DNA of 64,000 nucleotides from Arcticibacter sp045629565 (GTDB lineage Bacteria; Bacteroidota; Bacteroidia; Sphingobacteriales; Sphingobacteriaceae): assembly GCF_045629565.1 (NCBI RefSeq), contig NZ_JAZQRL010000063.1:1-64000 (forward strand), read 5' to 3'. The first letter of the stretch is position 1. Each line of letters starts with the position of its first letter. This document shows, piece after piece, positions 16,682 to 25,013 of the stretch. Position numbers and translations under genes: made by a program. A model generated the notes under the pieces. That model saw only the letters and a list, made by a program, of their open reading frames with translations, did not search any database and was not told where the DNA came from.

Positions 16682-16699
16682 TCCGGGTTCAAAGAAGAG

Positions 16700-16732
16700 A
16701 GAGGCTTTCCGAGAGGAGCAGCCTCTTTTTTT
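16700..16732 (+). terminator. Intrinsic terminator of pta-ackA
   Basis: AGAGGCT (16700-16706) pairs with AGCCTCT (16720-16726), followed by six T residues; 18 bases after the ackA stop. Confidence 0.85.
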
Positions 16733-16810
16733 GCAGGCGGTTGGAAGATAAATAATAATGGTTGGTATAAAGTATCTTAGATTACAGTTTCTTTAAGGTA
16801 TTTTAGGACA

Positions 16811-17824
16811 ATGAATAATTTGCAAAGAGCATGTCTGCACGTATTGATATGGGCTCTTATATTGATTCTATTTGTATATATCAGCAGCCGGAGCGGTAAC
16901 CTCGGGAATGCGGTGGTTATATTTCTTTATTTCGGCCTGATCAACATCACTGTTTTCTATATCAATTACCTCTACATACTGCCACGCTTTCTAAATAGCA
17001 GACGGTATTTGGGCTGTGCTGTCAGCATTCTTCTGCTGATTATGTCGTCTGCGGTAATTAAGTACGCAGTAGCATCTTTTTTCAGGGAAATAGTGCTGAT
17101 ACGCGGGCCCAACAGGGATTATTATGTGACATTTTGGGAGTATATCATTGTCGCGTCCGTAACGGGGGCATTTTTTGTTTTTATCAGTACCGCCTTTAAG
17201 TTTGCGGGGGATTGGTTTTTAAATGAAAAGGTTAGAAAGAACCTCGAGAATGAGAAGCTTACTGCAGAGCTGGCCTTTCTTAAGTCGCAAATAAACCCTC
17301 ATTTTCTGTTTAATTCACTGAATAATATTTATTCCCTCGCTTATCAGCGTTCAGAGAAGACACCTGCTGCCATACTTAAGCTTTCAGAAATCATGAGGTA
17401 TATGTTGCAGGATAGCAATGAGCCCACTGTGCCGTTGGAACGTGAAATACGGTATCTCCAAAATTATATAGAACTGCAAAAACTGCGCTTCAAGGACGGA
17501 GCTTTTGTTAACTTTAGTTATTCCGGGGTCGATGAGAGGATGCAAATTATTCCGCTGATCCTGATTGCATTTGTGGAGAACTGTTTTAAGCATGGTATTG
17601 TAACAGATGAAGCCATTCCGCTTGACATCAAACTACAGGTGAGAGCGAGCGAGCTAATTTTTGAGGTAAATAATAAGAAGAACCTCCAGAATAAAGATGT
17701 TCTTGGAGGTATAGGATTGAGCAATGTGAAACGACGTCTTGAGTTATCTTATCCGGGAAGATATGAGCTAACCATAGAGAACGGAGGCTTGATCTACTAT
17801 TGTAAATTAATTTTACATTTATAA
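16811..17824 (+). CDS. LytS/YehU-type sensor histidine kinase
   Basis: A 337-residue membrane kinase of the His_kinase (PF06580) family. About four transmembrane helices fill residues 8-150, then a short coiled stretch (LNEKVRKNLENEKLTAELAF) leads to the phospho-acceptor motif INPHFLFNSLNNIYSL with His164. The ATPase part has PLILIAFVENCFKHGI and the G-box GGIGLSNVKRRLELSYPG. There is no extracytoplasmic sensor domain. It ends two bases before the LytTR regulator, its evident partner. Confidence 0.93.
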   Translation: MNNLQRACLHVLIWALILILFVYISSRSGNLGNAVVIFLYFGLINITVFYINYLYILPRFLNSRRYLGCAVSILLLIMSSAVIKYAVASFFREIVLIRGPNRDYYVTFWEYIIVASVTGAFFVFISTAFKFAGDWFLNEKVRKNLENEKLTAELAFLKSQINPHFLFNSLNNIYSLAYQRSEKTPAAILKLSEIMRYMLQDSNEPTVPLEREIRYLQNYIELQKLRFKDGAFVNFSYSGVDERMQIIPLILIAFVENCFKHGIVTDEAIPLDIKLQVRASELIFEVNNKKNLQNKDVLGGIGLSNVKRRLELSYPGRYELTIENGGLIYYCKLILHL

Positions 17825-17826
17825 CC

Positions 17827-18543
17827 ATGATACGATGTTTAGTTGTGGATGATGAACCACTGGCTCTAGATATCCTTACAGACTATATTGAAAAAGTGCC
17901 CAGTCTGGAGTTAATTAAAGCAACGACCAGTGCATTTGAGGCCCTGGCTCTTGCGCAGACTGAGGAGGTGGATTTGATTTTCCTTGATGTACAGATGCCG
18001 GAATTGACTGGGATTCAGTTTCTGAAAATCATCAAAGGAAAATGTAAGGTGATTCTTACTACGGCATATTCACAATATGCACTTGATGGATATGATCTGG
18101 ATGTGGCTGATTATCTGCTAAAGCCGATCGCCTTCGATCGGTTTTACAAGGCTGTGTCAAAAGTTCAGGCGCAACAAGTGCAGGAAAAGCCTGCGATGGT
18201 CCAGGAAAAGCTGAGTTCAGGTGTGCAGGACTTTATCTTTGTTAAAACGGAGTATCGCATTCAAAAGATCTATATTAATGATATCCTTTATATAGAAGGG
18301 CTTAAAGATTATATTTCCATTTTTACGCCCCAGGAGAGGATTATTACCCTTCAGCATATGAAAAAGATGGAAGAAGCGCTCCCTGGAGAGATCTTTGCGC
18401 GGGTTCATAAGTCTTATATTGTCGCTATCCCGAAAATAGAAAGCATTGAAAGAGGGCGAATTCAGATAGGGGATAAGATCATACCTATAGGAGACACATT
18501 CAGGGAGGGATTTTTCAATAAAATTCAGTACAGAAATATTTAG
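17827..18543 (+). CDS. LytTR-family response regulator
   Basis: A 238-residue regulator with an N-terminal receiver domain (acidic pocket VVDDEP, phospho-acceptor Asp54 in IFLDVQMPELTG, Thr and Lys in ILTTAYSQYA and YLLKPIAFDRF) and a C-terminal LytTR DNA-binding domain (residues about 135-235; DFIFVKTEYRIQKI, ILYIEGLKDYISIF, ARVHKSYIVAIPKIESI). Cotranscribed with the LytS-type kinase. The target is unknown. Its last four bases overlap the convergent plsC stop. Confidence 0.95.
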   Translation: MIRCLVVDDEPLALDILTDYIEKVPSLELIKATTSAFEALALAQTEEVDLIFLDVQMPELTGIQFLKIIKGKCKVILTTAYSQYALDGYDLDVADYLLKPIAFDRFYKAVSKVQAQQVQEKPAMVQEKLSSGVQDFIFVKTEYRIQKIYINDILYIEGLKDYISIFTPQERIITLQHMKKMEEALPGEIFARVHKSYIVAIPKIESIERGRIQIGDKIIPIGDTFREGFFNKIQYRNI

Positions 18544-19271
18544 GCAATATGGTTTCTGATTGCCGTTTCTGCATCTTTTAGTATTTCTTCGGGCGAAGAG
18601 CCGTCTGTATCCAATGGCTTAAGGATGGTAATCTTCATGTGTTCGCCAAAGCTCAGCGGGTATTTACCGAAACGGGTGATCTTCCAGGAGTTTGCTATGG
18701 CTACAGGAACAACCAATGCGCCGGGAACCTTTTTCATCAAAGTTGTAGCCCCTCCTGGTATAAATGCTTTCATGACGCCATCACCAGAGCGGGTCCCTTC
18801 AGGAAATATTGCTGCAGACCAATGGTTATCTCTCATTCTCTTTGCGAGTTTTAAAATTTCTGAGATGGATTGCTTTGGATCCTTTCTGTCGATGTTGGCT
18901 GCTCCACCATGCTTAAGGTTAAAGGAGACACTGGGGATACCTCTGGTCAATTCTATTTTAGAGACGAACTTGACATGATATTTTCGCAGGAACCAAATCA
19001 TGGCGGGCACGTCAAACATGCTTTGATGATTGGCAACGAAGATAATTGATCTGCCCTTGGGTATTTCGTAGGGGTTGATAAAGCTTACGCGGCATCCAAT
19101 CAGGTAGTAGGTGCTGACCAGGAATAAATTCAAGATGTCGACTGATCGTTTATGGGCAGAATAGCCTCCGATTTTGAGACACAACCATTGTATCGGATGG
19201 AAAATCAGCAGAAAAAAAAGAAATGCCAGATAGTGGATAGGGCTGAAAAAATAACCTAAAAGCCTGTTCAT
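18540..19271 (-). CDS. plsC: 1-acyl-sn-glycerol-3-phosphate acyltransferase
   Basis: A 243-residue membrane-associated acyltransferase making phosphatidic acid from lysophosphatidate. It has the NHQSMFD motif (H-x4-D) and the FPEGTRSGDG motif, with PGGATTLMKKVPGALVVPVA downstream. One or two hydrophobic N-terminal segments (YLAFLFFLLIFHPIQWLCL) anchor it. It starts 4 bases after the Nudix gene, so the two form an operon. Paralogous acyltransferases of the family can have other acceptors. Confidence 0.93.
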   Translation of the reverse strand: MNRLLGYFFSPIHYLAFLFFLLIFHPIQWLCLKIGGYSAHKRSVDILNLFLVSTYYLIGCRVSFINPYEIPKGRSIIFVANHQSMFDVPAMIWFLRKYHVKFVSKIELTRGIPSVSFNLKHGGAANIDRKDPKQSISEILKLAKRMRDNHWSAAIFPEGTRSGDGVMKAFIPGGATTLMKKVPGALVVPVAIANSWKITRFGKYPLSFGEHMKITILKPLDTDGSSPEEILKDAETAIRNHIA

Positions 19272-19275
19272 TATA

Positions 19276-19836
19276 CTATAGTTGGTTTTCTAATAATAGA
19301 ATTTTTAATCGTAGGATGGCAGCTATGCTCATTGAATCTGTAATCTTATTGTTAATGACCATTTGATAAGCTTCTTCAAAGGGAACCCTCTTTAACTGGA
19401 GTTCTTCTGTTTCTTCAGGCTGAGCCTGGCCTATGCTCAGGTTTCTTGCCAGAAAAATAATACCAAGTTCATCAGATACAGAGTTTGAAAGATGTATGTG
19501 CTGCAGTTCGGTCCAGCTTTGAGCTGTCAGCCCAGTTTCTTCTATGAGTTCTCTTTTTGCCGATTCGAGTGGTGAGAGGTGCAAGGGGCCTCCGCCTTCG
19601 GGTAGCTCCCAGCTGTATTGATTGAGCGGGAACCTGTACTGGCCGACCAACCAGATGTGCTGCTCATCATCCAGAGCGATGATGGCGAGGGCATAATTCT
19701 GGAAATGGACTTTACCGTAAATGCCTTTTCCGCCGGACGGATTAATAACGTTGAACTCCGTTATGCTGATCCAGGGATTTGTATATATCTCTTTCTGCGA
19801 TAAAACCTGCCAGGGATTTTTGTCCTCGTTAATCAT
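19276..19836 (-). CDS. Nudix hydrolase, ADP-ribose pyrophosphatase-like
   Basis: A 186-residue Nudix protein resembling the ADP-sugar pyrophosphatase branch (lead-in IWLVGQYRFPLNQYSWELPE, Nudix box GGGPLHLSPLESAKRELIEE followed by TGL). The RELIEETGL core with its metal-binding glutamates is intact, but the first Glu of the G-x5-E-x7-REUxEExGU signature is Leu (LHLSPLE). The substrate is unassigned. It is followed 4 bases later by plsC and preceded by the metK terminator. Confidence 0.88.
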   Translation of the reverse strand: MINEDKNPWQVLSQKEIYTNPWISITEFNVINPSGGKGIYGKVHFQNYALAIIALDDEQHIWLVGQYRFPLNQYSWELPEGGGPLHLSPLESAKRELIEETGLTAQSWTELQHIHLSNSVSDELGIIFLARNLSIGQAQPEETEELQLKRVPFEEAYQMVINNKITDSMSIAAILRLKILLLENQL

Positions 19837-19846
19837 GGTGCAAAAT

Positions 19847-19881
19847 AATGAAAAAGCCTTCTGATTTGGTGCAGAAGGCTT
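19847..19881 (-). terminator. Intrinsic terminator of metK
   Basis: AAGCCTTCTG (19881-19872) pairs with CAGAAGGCTT (19863-19854) on the minus strand around an eight-base loop, followed by TTTTTCATTATTTTG. It is 18 bases after metK and 11 bases before the Nudix start. Confidence 0.85.
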
Positions 19882-19899
19882 CTTTATTTAGACATTGTT

Positions 19900-21153
19900 T
19901 TACAATCCGAAGGCTGCTTTTACCTTTTCGAGGTAGTCGAGCTTTTCCCATGTGAATAGTTCCACCTCTATGGATTTCTTTTCACCATTGGCGGCTTCAA
20001 ATACTTTCGTTATCGTCTCAGGGTTACGGCCCATATGTCCGTAAGCGGCTGTTTCAGAGTAGATAGGGTTGCGTAGCTTCAGGCGAGTTTCGATACCATA
20101 GGGCGTTAGGTCAAATATTTCCAGGATCTTTTCCGCTATTTCTCCATCCGTAAGGCCGACCCTGGCTGTGTCATATGTATTTACATAAACACCCATTGGA
20201 TCTTTCACACCTATTGCATAGGACACCTGCACAAGGATCTCGCTGCAAACTCCGGCGGCAACCAGGTTTTTTGCAATGTGACGCGTCGCATACGCAGCGG
20301 ATCGGTCAACTTTGGAAGGATCTTTTCCTGAGAAAGCGCCTCCACCGTGTGCGCCTTTGCCACCATAGGTATCGACGATGATTTTTCTCCCGGTTAATCC
20401 GGTATCACCGTGGGGACCTCCTATAACAAATTTGCCGGTAGGGTTGATATGGTATTTGATTTCGTTATTGAATAAGCGTTGCGTTTCAGCAGGAAGCATA
20501 GACTTGATCCTCGGGATGAGTATGGAGATGATATCTTCTCTGATTTTATTTTGCATTTCCGCTTCCGAACCAAAATCATCATGCTGGGTGGATACAACGA
20601 TGGTATCGATGCGGATAGGCCGATGATCATCGCTGTATTCAATCGTTACCTGTGATTTAGCATCCGGGCGAAGGTAAGATATCTCATTGTTTTCCCTGCG
20701 CAAGGCAGCAAGTTCGATCAGGATCTTGTGTGCAAGGTCGAGCGCAAGCGGCATGTAGTTAGTTGTTTCGCTGGTGGCATAGCCAAACATCATTCCCTGA
20801 TCTCCAGCTCCCTGCTGCTGTTTTTCCTGTCGGTCGACTCCCTGATTGATATCTGCTGACTGTTCATGAATAGCAGACAAGATTCCGCAGGAATTTGCCT
20901 CAAACATGTATTCAGATTTGGTATAGCCAATTTTCCGGATAACGTCGCGGGTGATTTTCTGCACATCCAGATACGTATTTGATTTCACTTCTCCAGCAAG
21001 GATTACCTGTCCGGTTGTTACGAGCGTTTCGCAGGCAACCTTCGAATCCGCATCCCAAGCCAGAAAATTATCAATTAATGCATCTGATATTTGGTCAGCG
21101 ACTTTGTCCGGGTGACCCTCGGACACTGACTCAGAGGTAAATAAATACGGCAT
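19900..21153 (-). CDS. metK: S-adenosylmethionine synthase
   Basis: A 417-residue enzyme making SAM from methionine and ATP. Diagnostic blocks are TSESVSEGHPDKVADQISDA at the start, GAGDQGMMFGYATSET, FVIGGPHGDTGLTGRKIIVD, and GGGAFSGKDPSKVDRSAAYA. The length is slightly above the bacterial mean, due to a tail after the last motif (ANGEKKSIEVELFTWEKLDY) seen in Bacteroidota enzymes. A SAM-II-type riboswitch in the leader would give product feedback. Confidence 0.98.
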   Translation of the reverse strand: MPYLFTSESVSEGHPDKVADQISDALIDNFLAWDADSKVACETLVTTGQVILAGEVKSNTYLDVQKITRDVIRKIGYTKSEYMFEANSCGILSAIHEQSADINQGVDRQEKQQQGAGDQGMMFGYATSETTNYMPLALDLAHKILIELAALRRENNEISYLRPDAKSQVTIEYSDDHRPIRIDTIVVSTQHDDFGSEAEMQNKIREDIISILIPRIKSMLPAETQRLFNNEIKYHINPTGKFVIGGPHGDTGLTGRKIIVDTYGGKGAHGGGAFSGKDPSKVDRSAAYATRHIAKNLVAAGVCSEILVQVSYAIGVKDPMGVYVNTYDTARVGLTDGEIAEKILEIFDLTPYGIETRLKLRNPIYSETAAYGHMGRNPETITKVFEAANGEKKSIEVELFTWEKLDYLEKVKAAFGL

Positions 21154-21220
21154 ATTTGTAGTTTAAGATATAAATGCTTAAGGAAGACGACGAGGCTAAG
21201 ACCAGCAAGTGTAAAAGAAA

Positions 21221-21290
21221 GCATGTATTAGCAATTTTTTTACGTGGTTGCAATCTTATTCCGGAGGAACAAAGCAAATCAGTCCACTTA
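21221..21290 (-). promoter_or_regulatory. SAM-II/SAM-V-type riboswitch upstream of metK
   Basis: The metK leader carries the conserved elements of the SAM-II fold in order on the minus strand: GTGG (21287-21284) then CTGATTT (21282-21276); an inserted hairpin TTCC-TCC-GGAA; TTGCAA (21253-21248) followed by CCAC (21247-21244), which closes the stem with GTGG; an A-rich stretch; and GCTAA (21232-21228). The inserted hairpin suggests the 'long loops' SAM-II/SAM-V subgroup. A -7 element places the transcript start at its 5' edge. The remaining 67 bases before the ATG carry no terminator, so control may be translational. Confidence 0.7.
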
Positions 21291-21296
21291 GCGATG

Positions 21297-21304
21297 CAAA
21301 TTTA
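21297..21304 (-). promoter_or_regulatory. -7 element of metK
   Basis: TAAATTTG on the minus strand matches TAnnTTTG. It predicts a start near 21290, the first base of the riboswitch fold, and the two predictions support each other. No TTTG at -33. Confidence 0.55.
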
Positions 21305-21370
21305 GAAGATTTTTTATATTATGAGAAATTAAAACCTAATTTAGCGACGAAAAGAACTACTTGTAACTGA

Positions 21371-22243
21371 TTGAAAAAGAATATATTATTTGTAATAAAC
21401 CCAATATCAGGGGGTAAGAATAAGCGGGATTTTCCATTATTGGCAAAAGAGCATCTGGATATGCAGATGTATAATTCTGAATTCGTTTACACGAAACATC
21501 CTAAGCATGCGTTTGATCTGGCGCGAAAAGCTGTGAAGGATAAAGTGGATGTAGTGGTGGCTGTTGGAGGAGACGGCACAATCAATGAGGTTGGATCAGC
21601 GATTGTGGGGACTGAAACGAAAATGGGCATCATTCCCTGCGGTTCGGGAAACGGACTGGCACGCTCGCTGGGGATTCCCTTGAGCTGGAAGAAGGCTGTA
21701 GTCAGACTTAACGAATTTCGTTCTCGCCGGATTGATAGCGGTACGCTAAACGAGTTTCGTTTTTTCAATATGGGGGGCTTGGGTTTCGATGCGCACATCA
21801 GCAATGAATTCGCTGCGTTAAAAGGGAGGGGTCTTAGCGGCTATGTGAAGAAGGCATTCTCAGAGGTGTTGAATTATAAACCAGGGCAGTACAGACTGGT
21901 AATTGACGGGAAGACTTTTGAAAGGGAAGCGTTTATGATCAGTTTTGCCAATTCAAGTCAATATGGGAATGACGCGCATATTGCTCCAAAAGCACTCTTG
22001 GATGATGGGATCCTTGATATATGTATAATTAAACCGTTTCCTTTATATCTCTTTATTTCAATGGGTTTGAGAATGTTTTCAAAAACTTCTGAGCAATCTA
22101 AGTATGTTGAAATAATAAAAGGCGAATCTGTACGTATTGAATCTGTTACTAATACACTAGTACATATTGACGGGGAAGCTAAAATGATTGAAAAAGAAAT
22201 TTTTATTTCTGTTGACCCGTTATCACTTTCTGTGCTATATTAG
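21371..22243 (+). CDS. Diacylglycerol/sphingoid lipid kinase family protein (YegS-like)
   Basis: A 290-residue DAGK-catalytic-domain lipid kinase. It has an N-terminal glycine-rich INPISGGKNKRDF, nucleotide-binding VVAVGGDGTINEV, GIIPCGSGNGLARSLGIP, and the C-terminal lobe with YGNDAHIAPKALLDDGILDI. The start is a TTG directly preceded by an in-frame stop; the next Met is at residue 31 and would remove the INPISGG motif, so TTG is required. It probably phosphorylates diacylglycerol or another lipid at the inner membrane. Five bases separate it from the next gene. Confidence 0.92.
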   Translation: MKKNILFVINPISGGKNKRDFPLLAKEHLDMQMYNSEFVYTKHPKHAFDLARKAVKDKVDVVVAVGGDGTINEVGSAIVGTETKMGIIPCGSGNGLARSLGIPLSWKKAVVRLNEFRSRRIDSGTLNEFRFFNMGGLGFDAHISNEFAALKGRGLSGYVKKAFSEVLNYKPGQYRLVIDGKTFEREAFMISFANSSQYGNDAHIAPKALLDDGILDICIIKPFPLYLFISMGLRMFSKTSEQSKYVEIIKGESVRIESVTNTLVHIDGEAKMIEKEIFISVDPLSLSVLY

Positions 22244-22248
22244 CTCTT

Positions 22249-22590
22249 ATGTCAAAGAGAAGTAACATAAACGGAGTGGTTTTTTCCACTGACCCCGATT
22301 TCGAGTACACATACGAAACGGATCAGGAAGAAGCTACGCTGCCGCCGTCTCAGCAGGACCTGCGAGTTCAGCTGGACAAGAAGCAAAGAGGAGGGAAGGC
22401 TGTTACTTTGATCACAGGTTTTAGAGGAACGGTATCAGACCTTCAGGACTTGGGGAAAAAATTAAAAGCTAAATGCGGAGCAGGGGGCTCAGCGAAGAAC
22501 GGAGAAATAATTGTGCAGGGAGATTTTAGAGAAAAGATCCTAGAATATTTAAGATCTGAGGGTTATAAAGCGAAAAAATCGGGGGGATGA
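22249..22590 (+). CDS. yciH: SUI1/eIF1-like translation initiation factor (YciH-type)
   Basis: A 113-residue protein with a C-terminal SUI1 domain (VQLDKKQRGGKAVTLITGFR, then LKAKCGAGGSAKNGEIIVQG) behind a short acidic N-terminus (DPDFEYTYETDQEE). E. coli YciH influences start-site fidelity in translation. Probably an operon with the lipid kinase. The following 200 or so bases contain no gene, only the exbB promoter. Confidence 0.92.
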   Translation: MSKRSNINGVVFSTDPDFEYTYETDQEEATLPPSQQDLRVQLDKKQRGGKAVTLITGFRGTVSDLQDLGKKLKAKCGAGGSAKNGEIIVQGDFREKILEYLRSEGYKAKKSGG

Positions 22591-22794
22591 GTTAAGAAAC
22601 GAGTTTATCTGTCAAACATAGAGCCTTTTTGCTTCAGATGTTTGCATTTCCAGAAAAAAATGGTTTTTATTGTATCAGATTATCAAAAAAGTTACCTAAA
22701 AAGTAGGAGAGGAGTAAAATTACTGATTGAAATAGTGCCTGAAAGTGGGCTTATAAATGTAATTTAAATCACATTTTTATTAATTTCAAAATTC

Positions 22795-22802
22795 TATTTT
22801 TG
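22795..22802 (+). promoter_or_regulatory. -7 element of the exbB operon
   Basis: TATTTTTG matches TAnnTTTG, 70 bases ahead of exbB, in a strongly AT-rich leader. No clear TTTG at -33. No terminator or other feature seen between 22591 and this element. Confidence 0.5.
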
Positions 22803-22872
22803 TTATCGTATCATTGCAAATAAGTAGCAACTATTATATTAAATTAAAACTAAAAACTAAATTTCAAGAAGA

Positions 22873-23688
22873 ATGGCAACCGCACCAAAACCAACAACTG
22901 CGAAGAAAGAAAGCACTGGTTCAAACCTTTTCGCAAGTTTGACCATCGTTATCTGTATTATTATTGGAGTACTAATCTGGAAGTTCGTAATGGGACATCC
23001 GGGCAATTTCGGCGAAGATGGACAACCACTACCAGGAAACTTTCCTGGAATGATCTATAAAGGCGGTGTTATCGTTCCGATTTTATTCGGGATGCTTTTA
23101 ATGGTAATCGTTTTCTCAATCGAGCGTTACATCGTAATTTCTAAAGCTGCAGGATCGGGAAGTGTTGAAGTTTTTGTAAGAAAAATTCAAACTTTATTAT
23201 CAGCAGGTAACATTGAGTCAGCAATGACTGAGTGTGACAAACAAAAAGGATCTGTAGCAAACGTGATTAAATCAGGTTTGAAAAAATACAGAGAAGTAGA
23301 AGCAGATCAGGGCTTGGATACTGAGCAGGCTTCATTAGCAATTCAGAAGGACATTGAAGAGGCTACAGCTTTGGAAATGCCAATGCTTGAGCAAAACCTG
23401 ACAATTATTGCAACTTTGGTATCGGTAGGTACATTGGTTGGTCTGTTAGGAACAGTAACAGGTATGATCAAGTCGTTTGCGGCCCTTGCGACTGCAGGTG
23501 CGCCTGACCAGGCTGCGTTAGCAAACGGTATCTCTGAGGCTTTGATTAATACAGCTACAGGTATTGCGGTATCTACTATTGCGATTATCATGTACAACAT
23601 CTTTACATCAAAGATTGATAAGCTGACTTACTCCATTGACGAAGCTGGCTTCTCGATTGTTCAGACTTACGCAAGTACGCATAAATAA
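22873..23688 (+). CDS. exbB: ExbB/TolQ/MotA-family proton channel protein
   Basis: A 271-residue inner-membrane subunit of the TonB motor. An N-terminal membrane helix (SLTIVICIIIGVLIWKFVMG) precedes the core: IVPILFGMLLMVIVFSIERY, then the cytoplasmic domain, NLTIIATLVSVGTLVGLLGT and GISEALINTATGIAVSTIAI. It uses proton flow with ExbD to energise TonB-dependent outer-membrane uptake. A perfect 14-bp inverted repeat follows its stop, before exbD. Confidence 0.96.
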   Translation: MATAPKPTTAKKESTGSNLFASLTIVICIIIGVLIWKFVMGHPGNFGEDGQPLPGNFPGMIYKGGVIVPILFGMLLMVIVFSIERYIVISKAAGSGSVEVFVRKIQTLLSAGNIESAMTECDKQKGSVANVIKSGLKKYREVEADQGLDTEQASLAIQKDIEEATALEMPMLEQNLTIIATLVSVGTLVGLLGTVTGMIKSFAALATAGAPDQAALANGISEALINTATGIAVSTIAIIMYNIFTSKIDKLTYSIDEAGFSIVQTYASTHK

Positions 23689-23695
23689 TATTGAA

Positions 23696-23735
23696 AAATA
23701 ATTCCGGATCACTTATGGAATATCCGGAATTATTT
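23696..23735 (+). promoter_or_regulatory. Intercistronic stem-loop between exbB and exbD
   Basis: AAATAATTCCGGAT (23696-23709) and ATCCGGAATTATTT (23722-23735) form a perfect 14-bp inverted repeat with a 12-base loop. No long T-tract follows, so it is at best a weak terminator. It may instead stabilise the exbB 3' end and help set the excess of ExbB over ExbD. Confidence 0.6.
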
Positions 23736-23780
23736 CATCAATGAGATATACAGATAAAGGAATCAAATTAAAATATTACA

Positions 23781-24401
23781 ATGCCTAGAGTAAAAGTACC
23801 TAGAAAGAGTACCGCTATTGACATGACGGCAATGTGTGATGTGGCTTCCTTGTTGTTAACATTCTTTATTTTAACAGCAACTGCCCGTCAACCAGAAGCG
23901 TTGACTGTAGATACGCCTACTTCGACGGTTAAGATCAAGCTTCCGGAATCGAATATTGCCACTATTACGGTAGGTCATGGCAAAGTTTTCTTCGGAGTTC
24001 AGGGTCAGCCTATTCGCGAAAGGGTGTTACAGAAAATGTCAGAGCGTTATAAAGTTCCGTTTAGTGCGGAGGACATAAAGCGTTTTTCTTTGATGGATAA
24101 TTTCGGAGTTCCGATAAATCAATTGAAGCAGGTTATCGATATGAAAGGTGCAGACAGAAATAAAGAAGGTTTGCAGCCAGGTATACCGGTAGATTCTGTG
24201 GGAGGTGCAGCTTCACAGCTTCACGAGTGGATTTATCAGGCACGTATCGCCACGAAGGAAATTAATGACGAATCTCTTCGTATCTCGATTAAAGGAGACG
24301 CTAACGAAGAGTATCCGACAATTAAGAAGATAATTGATATTTTACAAAAACAAAAAGTTAATAAGTTCAGTCTGGTAACTTCTATGGAAGGTGCTGACTA
24401 A
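23781..24401 (+). CDS. exbD: ExbD-family biopolymer transporter, first copy
   Basis: A 206-residue ExbD with one N-terminal transmembrane helix carrying the proton-relay Asp (DMTAMCDVASLLLTFFILTA) and a periplasmic domain. It is longer than classical ExbD (about 140) because of an insertion around residues 80-150 (DNFGVPINQLKQVIDMKGAD, then VGGAASQLHEWIYQA). The C-terminal half (SLRISIKGDANEEYPTIKKI) is the normal ExbD fold. Bacteroidota usually carry two different ExbDs in one motor. Confidence 0.95.
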   Translation: MPRVKVPRKSTAIDMTAMCDVASLLLTFFILTATARQPEALTVDTPTSTVKIKLPESNIATITVGHGKVFFGVQGQPIRERVLQKMSERYKVPFSAEDIKRFSLMDNFGVPINQLKQVIDMKGADRNKEGLQPGIPVDSVGGAASQLHEWIYQARIATKEINDESLRISIKGDANEEYPTIKKIIDILQKQKVNKFSLVTSMEGAD

Positions 24402-24428
24402 CTGTTACAGAAAACGTAGAATAATAAA

Positions 24429-24974
24429 ATGGCAGAATTAAATAGTGACGGCGGCGGCGGCGGTAAAAAGGGTGGCAAGGTAAGAAGTAAGAAGCAGTCT
24501 ACGAGGGTCGATATGACCCCAATGGTGGATTTAATGTTCTTACTGATCACTTTCTTCATGCTAACGACTACGCTTGCAAAACCCCAGGCGATGGACCTGG
24601 CGATGCCAGACAAAGACGATAAGAACAAAGATGAGCAATTAGATGTTGCGGATACGCGTACCATGACCGTCTTGCTTGGCAGTAAGAACAAAATCGAGTG
24701 GTTTGTTGGACTTGCTGACAATCCGATATCTGCTCCTACTGTAGAAGATTTTGGCAAGAACGGGATTCGTAAGGCGATCATTGAGAAATCTAAAGATATT
24801 AAGGCATCAACGGGCAAAGATATGATTGTCATCATCAAGCCCAGCGACAAGTCTAACTACAAAAACCTTGTAGATATCCTGGATGAGATGAAGATCACGA
24901 ACATCAAGCAGTATGCGATTGTTGACATCAACACACCGGAGATAGAATTGCTTAAACGCGATGGTGTTTACTAA
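24429..24974 (+). CDS. exbD: ExbD-family biopolymer transporter, second copy
   Basis: A 181-residue ExbD paralogue. A Gly/Lys-rich cytoplasmic start (DGGGGGKKGGKVRSKKQS) leads to the transmembrane helix with its Asp (VDMTPMVDLMFLLITFFMLT) and a periplasmic domain ending in KPSDKSNYKNLVDILDEMKI. It differs from the first copy in the periplasmic part, consistent with a heteromeric ExbD pair. Gap to tonB is 39 bases. Confidence 0.95.
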   Translation: MAELNSDGGGGGKKGGKVRSKKQSTRVDMTPMVDLMFLLITFFMLTTTLAKPQAMDLAMPDKDDKNKDEQLDVADTRTMTVLLGSKNKIEWFVGLADNPISAPTVEDFGKNGIRKAIIEKSKDIKASTGKDMIVIIKPSDKSNYKNLVDILDEMKITNIKQYAIVDINTPEIELLKRDGVY

Positions 24975-25013
24975 AAGACTGATGGAAAACTCCATTGATG
25001 AAATAAGATAAAA

